Positions 1-8,882 of a stretch of DNA of 64,000 nt are shown piece after piece. The position numbers and the translations under genes are program-made. This DNA comes from Arcobacter cryaerophilus gv. crypticus (GTDB taxonomy: Bacteria; Campylobacterota; Campylobacteria; Campylobacterales; Arcobacteraceae): NCBI RefSeq assembly GCF_002993025.1, contig NZ_NXGI01000012.1:155879-219878 (forward strand). The letters are read 5' to 3'. The notes under the pieces were generated by a model. It did no database searches. It worked only from the letters and a program-made list of their open reading frames with translations, and was not told where the DNA came from. How positions within the stretch are numbered: the stretch's first letter is position 1; every line of letters starts with the position of its first letter.

Positions 1-1548
1 TCTATTAATAGTATATTGTTGAGCTATAGTAAATAAGTTATTTACAAACCAATATAGAGTAAGTCCTGCTGGGAACCACAAGAAGAAGAATGTAAATACT
101 ATTGGTAATAGTTGGAAAATCTTCTTTTGCATCTCATCTTGCATTGTATTTGGTGTAATTTTTTGTTGAATATACATTGTTGCACCCATTAAAATTGGTA
201 ATACAAAATATGGATCCATCTCAGCTAAATCATGTATCCAAAAAATCCATTCAGCACCTTTTAACTCAATTGCATTAATTAAAACTCTATAAATAGCAAA
301 GAAAACTGGAATTTGTAAAATTAATGGTAAACATCCACCCATTGGGTTTGCACCATGTTTTTTATACAATTCCATCATTGCCATTGATTGTTTTTGCTTA
401 TCGCCTTTATATTTTGCTTGAATATCTTTCATTTTTGGTGCTAAATCTTTAAGTTTTTGCATACTCATCATACCTTTATATGATAAAGGATAAAGCACAA
501 GTTTAATTAAAATAGTTAAAGCAACAATAGTCCAACCCCAGTTTCCAATATATCCTTGTAAAAATTGAAGAAGTACAAACATTGGTTTTGCAATAAATGT
601 AAACCAACCGTAATCTATTACATCAATTAATTCAGGATTTAAGGCTTCTAAATCTTTATAATTTTTTGGTCCTGTAAATCCACTAAAATTTGTACTAGTT
701 CCTGCTTGAATAAATGCTTGAGGATCATTGTTTGCATCAGGCATAAGAGTAACTGCTAGTGATTTTTCAAAGTTATAAATAACAGTTGCATAATATCTAT
801 CAAAATTTGATATAAATTTAACACCTACTAAATCTTTATTGCTTTTTAAATCACCATCTTCTATAGTATCTAAAGTTCCATCATTTAGCTTTGCAATAAA
901 TCCATGAACAGCGTACATATCAGCCAAAACATTTGGTCTAAATCCATTTGTAATAAAAAACTGCTCATTATTTGTAGAACTAACAGCTAAATCATAGTGT
1001 CCATCTGGATAAAATGTAAACTTTTTTGTCAAAGTTGTACCACTTAGAGTTTGAGTTAAAGTTAGCTCTTGATTATTTGTTGTAGCATCGATAGCAGAAG
1101 AACTAGCTATTACATCTACTTTAAAAGCTTCATCATTTAAAACTCTATTTGAAAATCTAACTTCTAAAGGTCTTAACTGATTATCAGAAAAAAGTTTAAT
1201 TCGATTATTTTTATCATCTTTATACTTTTCTTCAAGCAAAGTAACTTGATATATACGACCTAAGTTGTCAATTTCTATAATATTTTTCTCTGTTTTAATT
1301 GTAGCAACAATATTTTTACTCTCATTAACTACTGGTGCTAAAGAGCTTGTATTATCATTTATTTGCTCTTTTATCTCTGGAGCCAAATTTGCTTTTTGCT
1401 CTTGCTCTATTTTTTGTTGTTCCATCTTCTCAATCTGTTTTGGCTTTAAAACCAAAAATTCATAAGCTATAAAAAATACAAAAACCAATACGGTCATTAT
1501 TATCATTCGTTTTTGTAAACCACTGTTTTGATTATTACTACTATTCAT
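1..1548 (-). CDS. yidC: YidC membrane protein insertase (3' end cut by window edge)
   Basis: YidC inserts and folds inner-membrane proteins, alone or with SecYEG. I read 516 codons; the frame is still open at base 1, so the extreme C-terminus is outside the window. The protein has an N-terminal membrane anchor (about residues 15-33), a Glu/Lys/Gln-rich linker, a large periplasmic domain to about residue 310, and then the conserved insertase core, beginning near WGWTIVALTILIK and including the KHGANPMGGCLP segment and several membrane spans. A lysine occupies the place of the conserved groove arginine (ILIKLVLYPLS). ATG at 1546-1548 follows the yidD stop by one base, so the pair is probably translationally coupled. 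It is the last visible gene of the rpmH-rnpA-yidD-yidC cluster, a widely conserved order. Confidence 0.95.
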   Translation of the reverse strand, partial: MNSSNNQNSGLQKRMIIMTVLVFVFFIAYEFLVLKPKQIEKMEQQKIEQEQKANLAPEIKEQINDNTSSLAPVVNESKNIVATIKTEKNIIEIDNLGRIYQVTLLEEKYKDDKNNRIKLFSDNQLRPLEVRFSNRVLNDEAFKVDVIASSSAIDATTNNQELTLTQTLSGTTLTKKFTFYPDGHYDLAVSSTNNEQFFITNGFRPNVLADMYAVHGFIAKLNDGTLDTIEDGDLKSNKDLVGVKFISNFDRYYATVIYNFEKSLAVTLMPDANNDPQAFIQAGTSTNFSGFTGPKNYKDLEALNPELIDVIDYGWFTFIAKPMFVLLQFLQGYIGNWGWTIVALTILIKLVLYPLSYKGMMSMQKLKDLAPKMKDIQAKYKGDKQKQSMAMMELYKKHGANPMGGCLPLILQIPVFFAIYRVLINAIELKGAEWIFWIHDLAEMDPYFVLPILMGATMYIQQKITPNTMQDEMQKKIFQLLPIVFTFFFLWFPAGLTLYWFVNNLFTIAQQYTINR

Positions 1549-1549
1549 C

Positions 1550-1876
1550 CTACTTCTTCCACTCCCTGTTTTTTACTACTAAAAATTTTCCATTTTTTAA
1601 AGGCACATACCAATATACTATTTTGATTTTATTATATTTGATATTTTGATTTTTTTTTAACCTATTTATTACTGGATAGTCAAAACCACCATCAAAAAGT
1701 TGGTTACACTTTAAAATGCGTATTATTGTATAAAAAATAGCCTTAAAAAAACCATTATTATCAAGTTGCCAAAGTGCATATTGTGAACATGTTGGATAGT
1801 ATCTACACGAACCATATGATAAAACTGTTAAATATTTTTGATAAAACCTTATAAAAAGTCTTGAGAGAGCTTTCAT
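1550..1876 (-). CDS. yidD: YidD membrane protein insertion efficiency factor
   Basis: A 108-residue member of the YidD (haemolytic domain) family, a small membrane-associated protein that assists YidC-dependent insertion. The family signature is clear: an amphipathic N-terminus (LSRLFIRFYQKYL), then the Cys-containing core SCRYYPTCSQYA and FDYPVI. The C-terminus continues about 35 basic residues past the core, which is longer than in many homologues. Its ATG overlaps the rnpA TGA stop by four bases (ATGA) and its stop lies one base before yidC, so it sits in a tightly coupled operon. Confidence 0.93.
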   Translation of the reverse strand: MKALSRLFIRFYQKYLTVLSYGSCRYYPTCSQYALWQLDNNGFFKAIFYTIIRILKCNQLFDGGFDYPVINRLKKNQNIKYNKIKIVYWYVPLKNGKFLVVKNREWKK

Positions 1877-2208
1877 TTAAGAACTTCTAGCCTTTTGAAA
1901 GCAAAATTAAAATCTCTTTTTAAATCTTGAAAATTCTTCTCGTGTATTAGATTTTTAGCTACAAAAATATAGCTTCCTTCTTTTAGTCTATCTTCATAAT
2001 TCAAAATGCAAGCTCTTAGTCTTCTCTTTGCCTTTGCTCTAAAAACTGCATTTCCAATCTTTTTTGAAGCAACGAAAGCCAATTTTAGATCATTTTTTGG
2101 CATAAAAAAAGCGACAAAAGTCGGCGTATGCCAACTTTTACCGCTTTTATAAAGTTTGTTGAACTCTTTTTGGCTATTAAGCCTAAAGTCCTTACTTAAA
2201 CAGCTAAT
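1873..2208 (-). CDS. rnpA: Ribonuclease P protein component, probable ATT start
   Basis: Protein subunit of RNase P, which helps the catalytic RNA process the 5' end of pre-tRNAs. The first ATG in frame (2101-2103) would give only 76 residues and remove the conserved N-terminus. Reading upstream gives 35 more codons, including the family-like stretch [20 protein letters not shown] and [12 protein letters not shown], restoring the usual size of about 110 residues. Between the in-frame TAG at 2215-2217 and that ATG there is no ATG, GTG or TTG; ATT at 2206-2208 is preceded by AAAGG at a spacing of about 9 and is the best start. The basic helix AKAKRRLR is intact. The start overlaps the end of rpmH; the stop overlaps yidD. 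The identity is secure; the exact start is inference. Confidence 0.85.
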   Translation of the reverse strand: MSCLSKDFRLNSQKEFNKLYKSGKSWHTPTFVAFFMPKNDLKLAFVASKKIGNAVFRAKAKRRLRACILNYEDRLKEGSYIFVAKNLIHEKNFQDLKRDFNFAFKRLEVLK

Positions 2209-2330
2209 CTGCTTCTACCTTTAGCTCTTCTTGCATTAATTACTCTTCTACCATTTTTCGTAGCCATTCTTACTCTAAACCCGTGAGTTCTTTTCTTAGG
2301 AGTGTTATGTGGTTGATATGTTCTTTTCAT
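2196..2330 (-). CDS. rpmH: 50S ribosomal protein L34
   Basis: A 44-residue, very basic protein starting [20 protein letters not shown] and ending RSRLAV, the textbook L34 sequence. ATG is at 2328-2330. L34 is a component of the large ribosomal subunit. The 3' end of the gene overlaps the 5' end of rnpA by 13 bases in a different frame, so L34 and RnpA synthesis are likely coupled. The gene is too short for ordinary ORF cut-offs. Confidence 0.97.
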   Translation of the reverse strand: MKRTYQPHNTPKKRTHGFRVRMATKNGRRVINARRAKGRSRLAV

Positions 2331-2407
2331 CTTACTCTTACCCTTTTATATTTTTTCAAAATTAAGTTGTGGATTATAGGCAATTTTTACTTAAACTATT
2401 CTTTTCT

Positions 2408-4987
2408 TTAAGATACACTTACAACAATCTCATCTTTTTTGATATCAAATTCAACATGACTTCCCTCACCAATACTATCTTCAAGTATTAAATCAGCAAG
2501 CTTATCTTCAACTATCTCATAAATAGCTCTTTTAAGAGGTCTAGCTCCATAAACAGGATCAAAACCAACTTTTGCAATATACTCTTTTGCTTCATTTGTT
2601 AAAGATATTTTTATACCTTTTTCTTCAACTTTTTTCTTAATATTATTAAATAATATTTCTACAATATTTGTAATAGCCTCAATTCCTAATTGTTCAAAAA
2701 TTACAATATCATCAAGTCTATTTAAAAACTCAGGTCTAAAATGAGATTTTAACTCATCTAAAACTGCTTTTCTTCTATCTTCTTTATCACTGATTTCAAT
2801 AATTCTTGAACTTCCAATATTTGAAGTCAAAATTATAATTGTATTTTTAAAATCAACTGTAACACCTTTGTTATCAGTTAATCTTCCATCATCAAGCACT
2901 TGTAAAAGTATATTAAATACATCTGGATGTGCTTTTTCAACCTCATCAAATAATATTACACTATAAGGTTTTCTTCTTACAGCTTCTGTTAGCTGACCAC
3001 CTTCTTCATATCCAACATATCCTGGTGCTGCTCCAACTAATCTTGAAACTGCATGTTTTTCCATATATTCACTCATATCAAATCTAATAAGTGATTTTTG
3101 GTCATCAAACAAGAATTTTGCTAATGTTTTTGCACTTTCAGTTTTTCCAACTCCTGTTGGTCCTAAAAATAAGAAACTTCCTATTGGTCGTGAAGTTTCA
3201 CTCAAGCCTGCTTTATTTCTTTTAATTGCCCTGCTTATTGCTTTTATTGCTTCATCTTGACCTATTACATCCTGCTTTAAAACCTCTTCAACTTTTAAAA
3301 TTTTCTGTTTTTCACTATCCATCATCTTATTAACAGGAATTCCTGTCCATCTTGAAACAATAGATGCAATTGACTCTTCATCAACACTATTTCTTAATAA
3401 AGTCCCCTCTTTTTGCATAATTGCCCATTTTTCTTCATTTTCTTTTATTTTAAGCTCTAAAGCTGGAATCTCTCCATACTCTATTTTTGCAGCTTCTTCA
3501 AATTTTGACTCACGTTTAGCTATATTTGCTTTTGTTTTAAGTTCATCAATTTTAACTTTTAACTCACTTGCAGAGTTAAATACTTGTTTTTCATTTTCAA
3601 ATCTTGACTCTAAACTTTGTTTTTCTTCTTTTTTATTTGCAATTTCTTTTTCAATTTCTAAAACTCTCTCATCATTTTTCTTATTTTTTTCCATTTTAAG
3701 AGCTTCTTTTTCAACATTTAAAGTCTGAATCTCTCTTTTAATAGTTGATAAAACTGTTGGTTCACTCTCTATTTGCATTTTAAGTTCAGCTGCTGCTTCA
3801 TCTATTAAATCTATTGCTTTATCTGGTAAAAATCTATCTGTTATATATCTATTTGATAATTTTGCAGCTGCAACTAATGCACTATCATTTATAGTAACAT
3901 TGTGATGAGTTTCAAGCTTCTCTTTTATACCTCTTAAAATTTGTAAAGCTTCATTAACACTTGGTTCATCTACTTTTATAGGCTGAAATCTTCTTTGCAT
4001 TGCTGTATCTTTTTCAAAATACTTTCTATACTCTTTTAGTGTTGTTGCACCAATTGTATGTAATTCTCCCCTTGCAAGGCTTGGTTTTAGGATATTTGCA
4101 GCATCCATAGAACCTTCACTTGCACCTGCTCCAATAATTGTATGAATCTCATCAATAAATAAAATTATATTTCCAGCTTCTTTAACTTCATCAATTACAG
4201 ATTTAAGTCTATCTTCAAACTCACCTCTATATTTTGCACCAGCAATAAGTGAACTCATATCTAAAGTTACAACTCTTTTATTAAGTAAGCTTGTAGGTAC
4301 ATCTTTATTTACTATTCTTTGAGCTAAGCCTTCTGCAATTGCTGTTTTTCCAGTTCCTGGTTCTCCTATTAAAATAGGATTATTTTTTGTTTTTCTTATC
4401 AAAATTTGCATCATTCTGCTAATTTGCTCATCTCTTCCAATAACAGGATCTAACTTCCCATCAATTGCCATTTTATTTAAATCTATTCCATATTTATTTA
4501 AAGCTTCAAGATTATCATCTCCACTATTACTATCAATTGTTTTCCCAGCTCTCATAGCTTCAAGCTCTTTTTTTGCTTCTTTTAAATCTATATATTTACC
4601 TAAAATATCTTTTACAAAACTATTATCAAAGTTTGCAATTAACCATGTATCAATTGCTATAAACTTATCTCCATTGCTTGCCATTTGTCCTTGCGATTTT
4701 TGGAAACTCTCATAAAGCTCACGTGATAATTTTATACTCTCTTTTGTAACACTACTTACACTTGGAAGTTTATTTGCATTTGATTTTGCTTCAAGCTCAA
4801 TTGCAGCTTTATTTACATTCATTTTATTTAATAATTGATTCAAAACTGAATTAGTATTTGTAAGCAATGCCCAAATTAAGTGAACTATTTGTACCTCTTG
4901 ATTTTTATTATGCAAAGCTAAAGCTACGCTACTATCTATTGTTTCTCTTAGTTGATTTGTCATTTTTTCAAAAATATTGTCATTCAT
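2408..4987 (-). CDS. clpB: ClpB disaggregase
   Basis: Hsp100 AAA+ ATPase that, with DnaK, rescues aggregated proteins in the cytoplasm. 859 residues, the usual length. Order: N-terminal Clp repeat domain (1-150), first AAA module with Walker [10 protein letters not shown] near residue 205 and Walker B LFIDEIHT, a coiled-coil middle domain (about 400-525) that separates ClpB from ClpA/C, second AAA module with Walker [10 protein letters not shown], then the C-terminal ClpB D2-small domain. ATG at 4985-4987 has AGGAG upstream. The leader contains a CIRCE operator next to a consensus sigma-70 promoter, so HrcA repression and heat induction are expected. It is monocistronic, facing rnhB. Confidence 0.97.
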   Translation of the reverse strand: MNDNIFEKMTNQLRETIDSSVALALHNKNQEVQIVHLIWALLTNTNSVLNQLLNKMNVNKAAIELEAKSNANKLPSVSSVTKESIKLSRELYESFQKSQGQMASNGDKFIAIDTWLIANFDNSFVKDILGKYIDLKEAKKELEAMRAGKTIDSNSGDDNLEALNKYGIDLNKMAIDGKLDPVIGRDEQISRMMQILIRKTKNNPILIGEPGTGKTAIAEGLAQRIVNKDVPTSLLNKRVVTLDMSSLIAGAKYRGEFEDRLKSVIDEVKEAGNIILFIDEIHTIIGAGASEGSMDAANILKPSLARGELHTIGATTLKEYRKYFEKDTAMQRRFQPIKVDEPSVNEALQILRGIKEKLETHHNVTINDSALVAAAKLSNRYITDRFLPDKAIDLIDEAAAELKMQIESEPTVLSTIKREIQTLNVEKEALKMEKNKKNDERVLEIEKEIANKKEEKQSLESRFENEKQVFNSASELKVKIDELKTKANIAKRESKFEEAAKIEYGEIPALELKIKENEEKWAIMQKEGTLLRNSVDEESIASIVSRWTGIPVNKMMDSEKQKILKVEEVLKQDVIGQDEAIKAISRAIKRNKAGLSETSRPIGSFLFLGPTGVGKTESAKTLAKFLFDDQKSLIRFDMSEYMEKHAVSRLVGAAPGYVGYEEGGQLTEAVRRKPYSVILFDEVEKAHPDVFNILLQVLDDGRLTDNKGVTVDFKNTIIILTSNIGSSRIIEISDKEDRRKAVLDELKSHFRPEFLNRLDDIVIFEQLGIEAITNIVEILFNNIKKKVEEKGIKISLTNEAKEYIAKVGFDPVYGARPLKRAIYEIVEDKLADLILEDSIGEGSHVEFDIKKDEIVVSVS

Positions 4988-4988
4988 A

Positions 4989-5015
4989 TTAGCACTCCTA
5001 TTGTTTAATTGCTAA
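4989..5015 (-). promoter_or_regulatory. CIRCE operator (HrcA site) of clpB
   Basis: On the clpB strand the half-sites are TTAGCAATT and GAGTGCTAA separated by exactly nine bases. The right arm is a perfect match to the CIRCE consensus (TTAGCACTC-N9-GAGTGCTAA), the left has two mismatches. It sits immediately before the ATG and includes the ribosome binding site, so HrcA bound here would block transcription at the predicted start; the mRNA hairpin could also mask the RBS. HrcA itself is not in the window. Confidence 0.88.
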
Positions 5016-5019
5016 TGTT

Positions 5020-5048
5020 ATTATATAACTTTAGTCAAGTCTTGTCAA
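5020..5048 (-). promoter_or_regulatory. clpB promoter, consensus -35 and -10
   Basis: On the minus strand TTGACA (5043-5048) and TATAAT (5020-5025) are separated by 17 bases, a perfect sigma-70 consensus promoter. Initiation would fall inside the adjacent CIRCE. The heptamer ACTTGAC occurs twice in direct orientation ten bases apart across 5033-5050, overlapping the -35 region. Confidence 0.75.
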
Positions 5049-5073
5049 GTTTTATATAAAATATATTTTCTAT

Positions 5074-5079
5074 TATAAT
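5074..5079 (+). promoter_or_regulatory. Predicted -10 box of rnhB
   Basis: TATAAT about 29 bases before the rnhB ATG, in an AT-rich context with no obvious -35, as is usual in Campylobacterota. A ribosome binding site AAAAGG follows at about 5097-5102. Confidence 0.5.
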
Positions 5080-5107
5080 ACTTTTCTAAGAAAAATAAAA
5101 GGTTTTT

Positions 5108-5686
5108 ATGAAAAATTTATGTGGAATAGATGAAGCAGGTCGTGGTCCACTTGCTGGTCCATTGGTTGTTGCTGGTGTTATTTTGGAAAAAAATATTTTA
5201 GGATTAGATGATTCAAAAGTCTTGAGTGAAAAAAAAAGAGAAAAACTCTTTGATGAAATAAAAGAGAAATCAAAATATCATATAGTTTTCAAAAGTGCAA
5301 AAGAGATAGATGATTTTGGTATTAGTTTTTGTTTAAAATCTTCAATTTTAGAAATAATGGAACACTTACAAGAGTTTAGTAGTAATTTTTTGATGGATGG
5401 AAATACAAATTTTGGTATACAAAATCTTAAAAAAGAGATAAAAGCAGATGCAAAATATCCGCAAGTTAGTGCTGCTTCAATTTTAGCAAAAGTAAGCCGA
5501 GATAGATTTATGGATGAAATTTCACCACTTTATGCAAACTATAACTTTCATAAACATAAGGGATATGGAACAAAAGCTCATATTGAAGCTATCAAAGAGT
5601 TTGGAAGAAGTGATATTCATAGATTTAGTTTTAAGCTAAAAGCTTTAGGAGAAACAGAGTCTTTATTACAAAAAACTCTGTTTTAA
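5108..5686 (+). CDS. rnhB: Ribonuclease HII
   Basis: Endonuclease that removes the RNA strand of RNA-DNA hybrids and single ribonucleotides from DNA. 192 residues, the normal size for RnhB. The signature CGIDEAGRGPLAGP near the N-terminus provides catalytic Asp and Glu; further acidic residues are in LDDSK and near KADAKYPQVSAASILAKVSRD, the conserved central block. Single gene, divergent from clpB, ending seven bases before the end of the convergent permease gene. Confidence 0.95.
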   Translation: MKNLCGIDEAGRGPLAGPLVVAGVILEKNILGLDDSKVLSEKKREKLFDEIKEKSKYHIVFKSAKEIDDFGISFCLKSSILEIMEHLQEFSSNFLMDGNTNFGIQNLKKEIKADAKYPQVSAASILAKVSRDRFMDEISPLYANYNFHKHKGYGTKAHIEAIKEFGRSDIHRFSFKLKALGETESLLQKTLF

Positions 5687-5693
5687 TTTTATT

Positions 5694-6905
5694 TTACTCA
5701 TACCTCAAAGCATCTATTGGATTTAATCTTGCAGCTTTTCTTGCAGGAAAATATCCAAAAACTACACCTATTAAAGTTGAGAATATAAACGATATTAAAA
5801 TAATTTGAGTGTTTATAATATACGGTAATTCAAATATTCCAACAACTCCATAACCTACCCCAAGACCAAGTAAAATACCAATAATACCACCCCAAGTTGA
5901 AAGAACTATTGCTTCAATTAGAAATTGAAGTAAAACTTCACTTTGCATAGCACCAATAGCAAGTCGTATTCCAATCTCTCTTGTTCTTTCAGTCACCGAA
6001 ACAAGCATAATATTCATAATCCCAATCCCACCAACAAGTAAAGAAATAGCAGCAATAGAACCCAATAAATATGTTAACATCTTTGTTGTACTTGTCATTG
6101 TATTTAAAATATCTTTCATATCACGGATATGGAAATTATCACTCTCGCCTACTTTTATAGCTCTTCTATCTTGCATTAATGTGATTATTTCAGCTTTAGC
6201 ATCTTCAATATATTTTTCTTCCATAACTGACACAATTATCGTAGATACATCTAAATTTCCTTGAATTTTTCTTTGATACATTTTAAGTGGAGTTATTACA
6301 ACCTCATCTTGATCTCTTCCAAAACTACTTGCTCCTTTTGAAGCTAAAACTCCAATTACACTACAAGGAAAGTTTTTTAATCTAATAGTTGCACCTATTG
6401 GATTTTCATCTCCAAAAAGATTTTTCACAACTGTTGTTCCCAAAATACAAACACTTTTTCCACTTGAAAGTTCATTTTCATCGAAAGCTCTTCCTTGTTC
6501 AACTTCCCAATCTTTTATAATAAAATAATCACTTGTAGTTCCAACAATCAAAGATGAATTACTTTTATTTCCAAAAACAACATTTGCCATACCAGAGTTT
6601 TCTGCTGTAACTCCTTTTAGATTTGCCACTTCATTTTTTATAGCAATTATATCTTCGATTTTAAAAGGTTTTGCACTATTATCATCTCTAGGAGCTCCTC
6701 TTTTTTCTTGACCAACTCGAACATTTAACATATTGCTTCCAAGTTTTTCTATATTTGCTGTTACATTTGCTGTTGTTCCATCTCCTATCATAACCATAGC
6801 AATTACAGAAGCAACACCAATTACAATTCCTAATATTGTAAGAATAGATCTTAATATATTTCTTCTTATCTCTTTAATTGCTATTAATAAAGCATTTAAC
6901 AACAT
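5694..6905 (-). CDS. MacB-type ABC exporter permease
   Basis: 403-residue inner-membrane subunit of a MacAB/LolCDE-type (mechanotransmission) ABC system. It has an N-terminal transmembrane segment (about 20-42) after RRNILRSILTILGIVIGVASVIA, a large periplasmic MacB core domain (about 50-265), and three C-terminal spans in the FtsX-like domain with SVTERTREIGIRLAIGAM, ending PARKAARLNPIDALRYE. In classical MacB the ATPase and permease are fused; here the ATPase is the separate upstream gene, and the two share one base (6905). Substrate unknown: candidates for this class include macrolides, lipopeptides and siderophores. Confidence 0.9.
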   Translation of the reverse strand: MLLNALLIAIKEIRRNILRSILTILGIVIGVASVIAMVMIGDGTTANVTANIEKLGSNMLNVRVGQEKRGAPRDDNSAKPFKIEDIIAIKNEVANLKGVTAENSGMANVVFGNKSNSSLIVGTTSDYFIIKDWEVEQGRAFDENELSSGKSVCILGTTVVKNLFGDENPIGATIRLKNFPCSVIGVLASKGASSFGRDQDEVVITPLKMYQRKIQGNLDVSTIIVSVMEEKYIEDAKAEIITLMQDRRAIKVGESDNFHIRDMKDILNTMTSTTKMLTYLLGSIAAISLLVGGIGIMNIMLVSVTERTREIGIRLAIGAMQSEVLLQFLIEAIVLSTWGGIIGILLGLGVGYGVVGIFELPYIINTQIILISFIFSTLIGVVFGYFPARKAARLNPIDALRYE

Positions 6906-7609
6906 TATTTAAATCCTTTTTTTAAAGAATCTTCTATATTTCCATCTCTAAAATATATAACTCTTGAAGCATAAGCAGCCATCTCTTCTTCATGTGTCAC
7001 CATAATAATAGTAATATTCAACTCTTCATTTAATTTTTTTAATAGCTCCATAACTTCAATACTTTTAATACTATCAAGATTTCCAGTAGGCTCATCTGCT
7101 AAAAGCAAAAGTGGGTCTGTAACAATAGCACGTGCTATTGCAACACGTTGTTGCTGTCCACCACTTAGTTCTGCTGGAGTATGTTTAATAACACTTTCAA
7201 GACCTACTTTTTTTAAAGCTTCTTTTGCCATCTCATATCGTTTATCTTTTGCTATTTTTCTATAGACAAGCGGTAATTCAACATTTTCTAAAGCAGTTGT
7301 TCTTCCTAGTAAATTAAAACCTTGAAAAACAAAACCTATATAATTTCTTCGTAAAATTGCCATTTGATTTAGATTTAAATTTTCAACATTTACACCATCA
7401 AATAAATATTCTCCACTACTTGGCTTATCCAAACATCCAATAATATTCATAGAAGTAGATTTCCCACTTCCACTAGCTCCCATAATAGCTACAAATTCAC
7501 CTTTATAAATCTTTAAATCAACTCCATTTAAAGCAAAAGTCTCATTTGCATCTTTTCCATAGCTCTTTTTTATATTTTTAAATTCAATTAAAATTTCACT
7601 ATTTTTCAT
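6905..7609 (-). CDS. MacB-type ABC exporter ATPase
   Basis: 234-residue ATP-binding subunit. Walker [10 protein letters not shown] (about residue 43), Q-loop FVFQGFNLL, signature LSGGQQQR, Walker [14 protein letters not shown] and switch His in VTHEEEMA are all intact. It belongs to the LolD/MacB ATPase class by the DEPTGNLDS motif. Six bases separate it from the adaptor gene upstream and it shares one base with the permease gene downstream, so the subunits are made together. Confidence 0.92.
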   Translation of the reverse strand: MKNSEILIEFKNIKKSYGKDANETFALNGVDLKIYKGEFVAIMGASGSGKSTSMNIIGCLDKPSSGEYLFDGVNVENLNLNQMAILRRNYIGFVFQGFNLLGRTTALENVELPLVYRKIAKDKRYEMAKEALKKVGLESVIKHTPAELSGGQQQRVAIARAIVTDPLLLLADEPTGNLDSIKSIEVMELLKKLNEELNITIIMVTHEEEMAAYASRVIYFRDGNIEDSLKKGFK

Positions 7610-7615
7610 AAATTT

Positions 7616-8869
7616 TTAATTTCCAGATTTTTGTGAAATAATTACTTCATCACCAATTTTTAAAGTTTCAGATAACACAGATGACTGTTTTGAATCACTA
7701 TCTACTACTTTAACTTTTAACTCTTTTGGTTTTCCAGATTCAAGAATATAAATAGTTGACAAACCATCTTTTGCTTTATTATCTTTTGTAACACTTCCTT
7801 GAGGTCTAAAATTTGGTGGAGTTCCAAAACTAGCTGGTTTTGCACCTATTTTTTCAGTACTATTTTTTGGTATAAATCTTAATGCACTATTTGGAATTAA
7901 AACCTGCTCTTTTATATTTTTTGTAATAATCTTTGCATTTGCTGTCATTCCTGGTTTTAAAAGAAGTTCACTATTATCAACACTTACAACAGTTTCATAA
8001 GTTACAACACCATTTGTAGTAATTGGATTTAATCTTACTTGTTTTATTTTCCCTTTGAACTCTTTATTTGGATATGCATCAACTGTAAAAGTTACATCTA
8101 AATTATCTTTAATATCAGCAACATCTGCTTCATCAATACTTACAACTAAATCCATATTTGTCAAATCTTTTGCAAGAGTAAAAAGTTTTGGAGCTTGCAT
8201 AGTAGCTGCTAATGTCTGCCCTATTTCTACTTCTCTATTTAAAACTATTCCATCAATAGAAGATTTAACAGAAGCTTTTTCTAAATTTTGTAAATCATTT
8301 TTTAAGTTTGATGAAGCTTGAAGAACTTTTGATTTTGATGCTTCTAAACTTGCAAGGGCTGATTCATAAGAAAATCTTGTATCATCAAACTCATTTTGTG
8401 ATGGATATTTTCCACCTGAGTTATCAAACATTTTTTTTGTTCTATCATATAGTAATTTTTTATTTTTAAGAGCTACTTCACTCTCTTTTTGATTTGCTTT
8501 TGCAATAGCTAAAGCTGCTTTTGAACTTTCAACTTGTGCATCTAGCTTTAATGTATCAATTTTTGCTAAAACTTGTCCAACCTTAACTTCATCATTAAAA
8601 TCTACAAAAATCTCTTTTATAGTTCCAGATACTTCAATTCCAATTTCAACACTATTTGTAGGTTTTATATTTCCACTAGCACTAACAACAACCATCAAAT
8701 CACCAGTTTTTACTTTTGAAGTTACATATTCTACTTTTTGGTTATCATTTTTTGGGAAAAACATATAAATTAAAATAGCAATAACAAAAACAACAATTCC
8801 CAAAATTATATATTTGTAAGAACTTTTCTTATCTTTGTAATTATTTAGCTCGTCTTTTAAGTTACTCAT
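7616..8869 (-). CDS. MacA/HlyD-family periplasmic adaptor
   Basis: 417-residue membrane fusion protein linking the ABC pump to the outer-membrane channel. One N-terminal transmembrane segment (about residues 20-40, YIILGIVVFVIAILIYMFF), then the barrel-sandwich/lipoyl half-motif (SGNIKPTNSVEIGIEVSG), a long alpha-hairpin coiled coil (about 105-200), the second lipoyl half with SSIDGIVLNREVEIGQTL, and beta-barrel and membrane-proximal domains. Thirteen bases separate it from the TolC-like gene. A MacA rather than RND adaptor is inferred from the neighbouring ABC genes. Confidence 0.9.
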   Translation of the reverse strand: MSNLKDELNNYKDKKSSYKYIILGIVVFVIAILIYMFFPKNDNQKVEYVTSKVKTGDLMVVVSASGNIKPTNSVEIGIEVSGTIKEIFVDFNDEVKVGQVLAKIDTLKLDAQVESSKAALAIAKANQKESEVALKNKKLLYDRTKKMFDNSGGKYPSQNEFDDTRFSYESALASLEASKSKVLQASSNLKNDLQNLEKASVKSSIDGIVLNREVEIGQTLAATMQAPKLFTLAKDLTNMDLVVSIDEADVADIKDNLDVTFTVDAYPNKEFKGKIKQVRLNPITTNGVVTYETVVSVDNSELLLKPGMTANAKIITKNIKEQVLIPNSALRFIPKNSTEKIGAKPASFGTPPNFRPQGSVTKDNKAKDGLSTIYILESGKPKELKVKVVDSDSKQSSVLSETLKIGDEVIISQKSGN

Positions 8870-8882
8870 AATCTTTTAACCT

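Noticed and set aside
1265-1465. Small plus-strand frame with Cys- and Phe-rich product
   Set aside because: Antisense to the yidC linker region; composition is a reflection of the Gln/Lys/Glu codons on the real strand.
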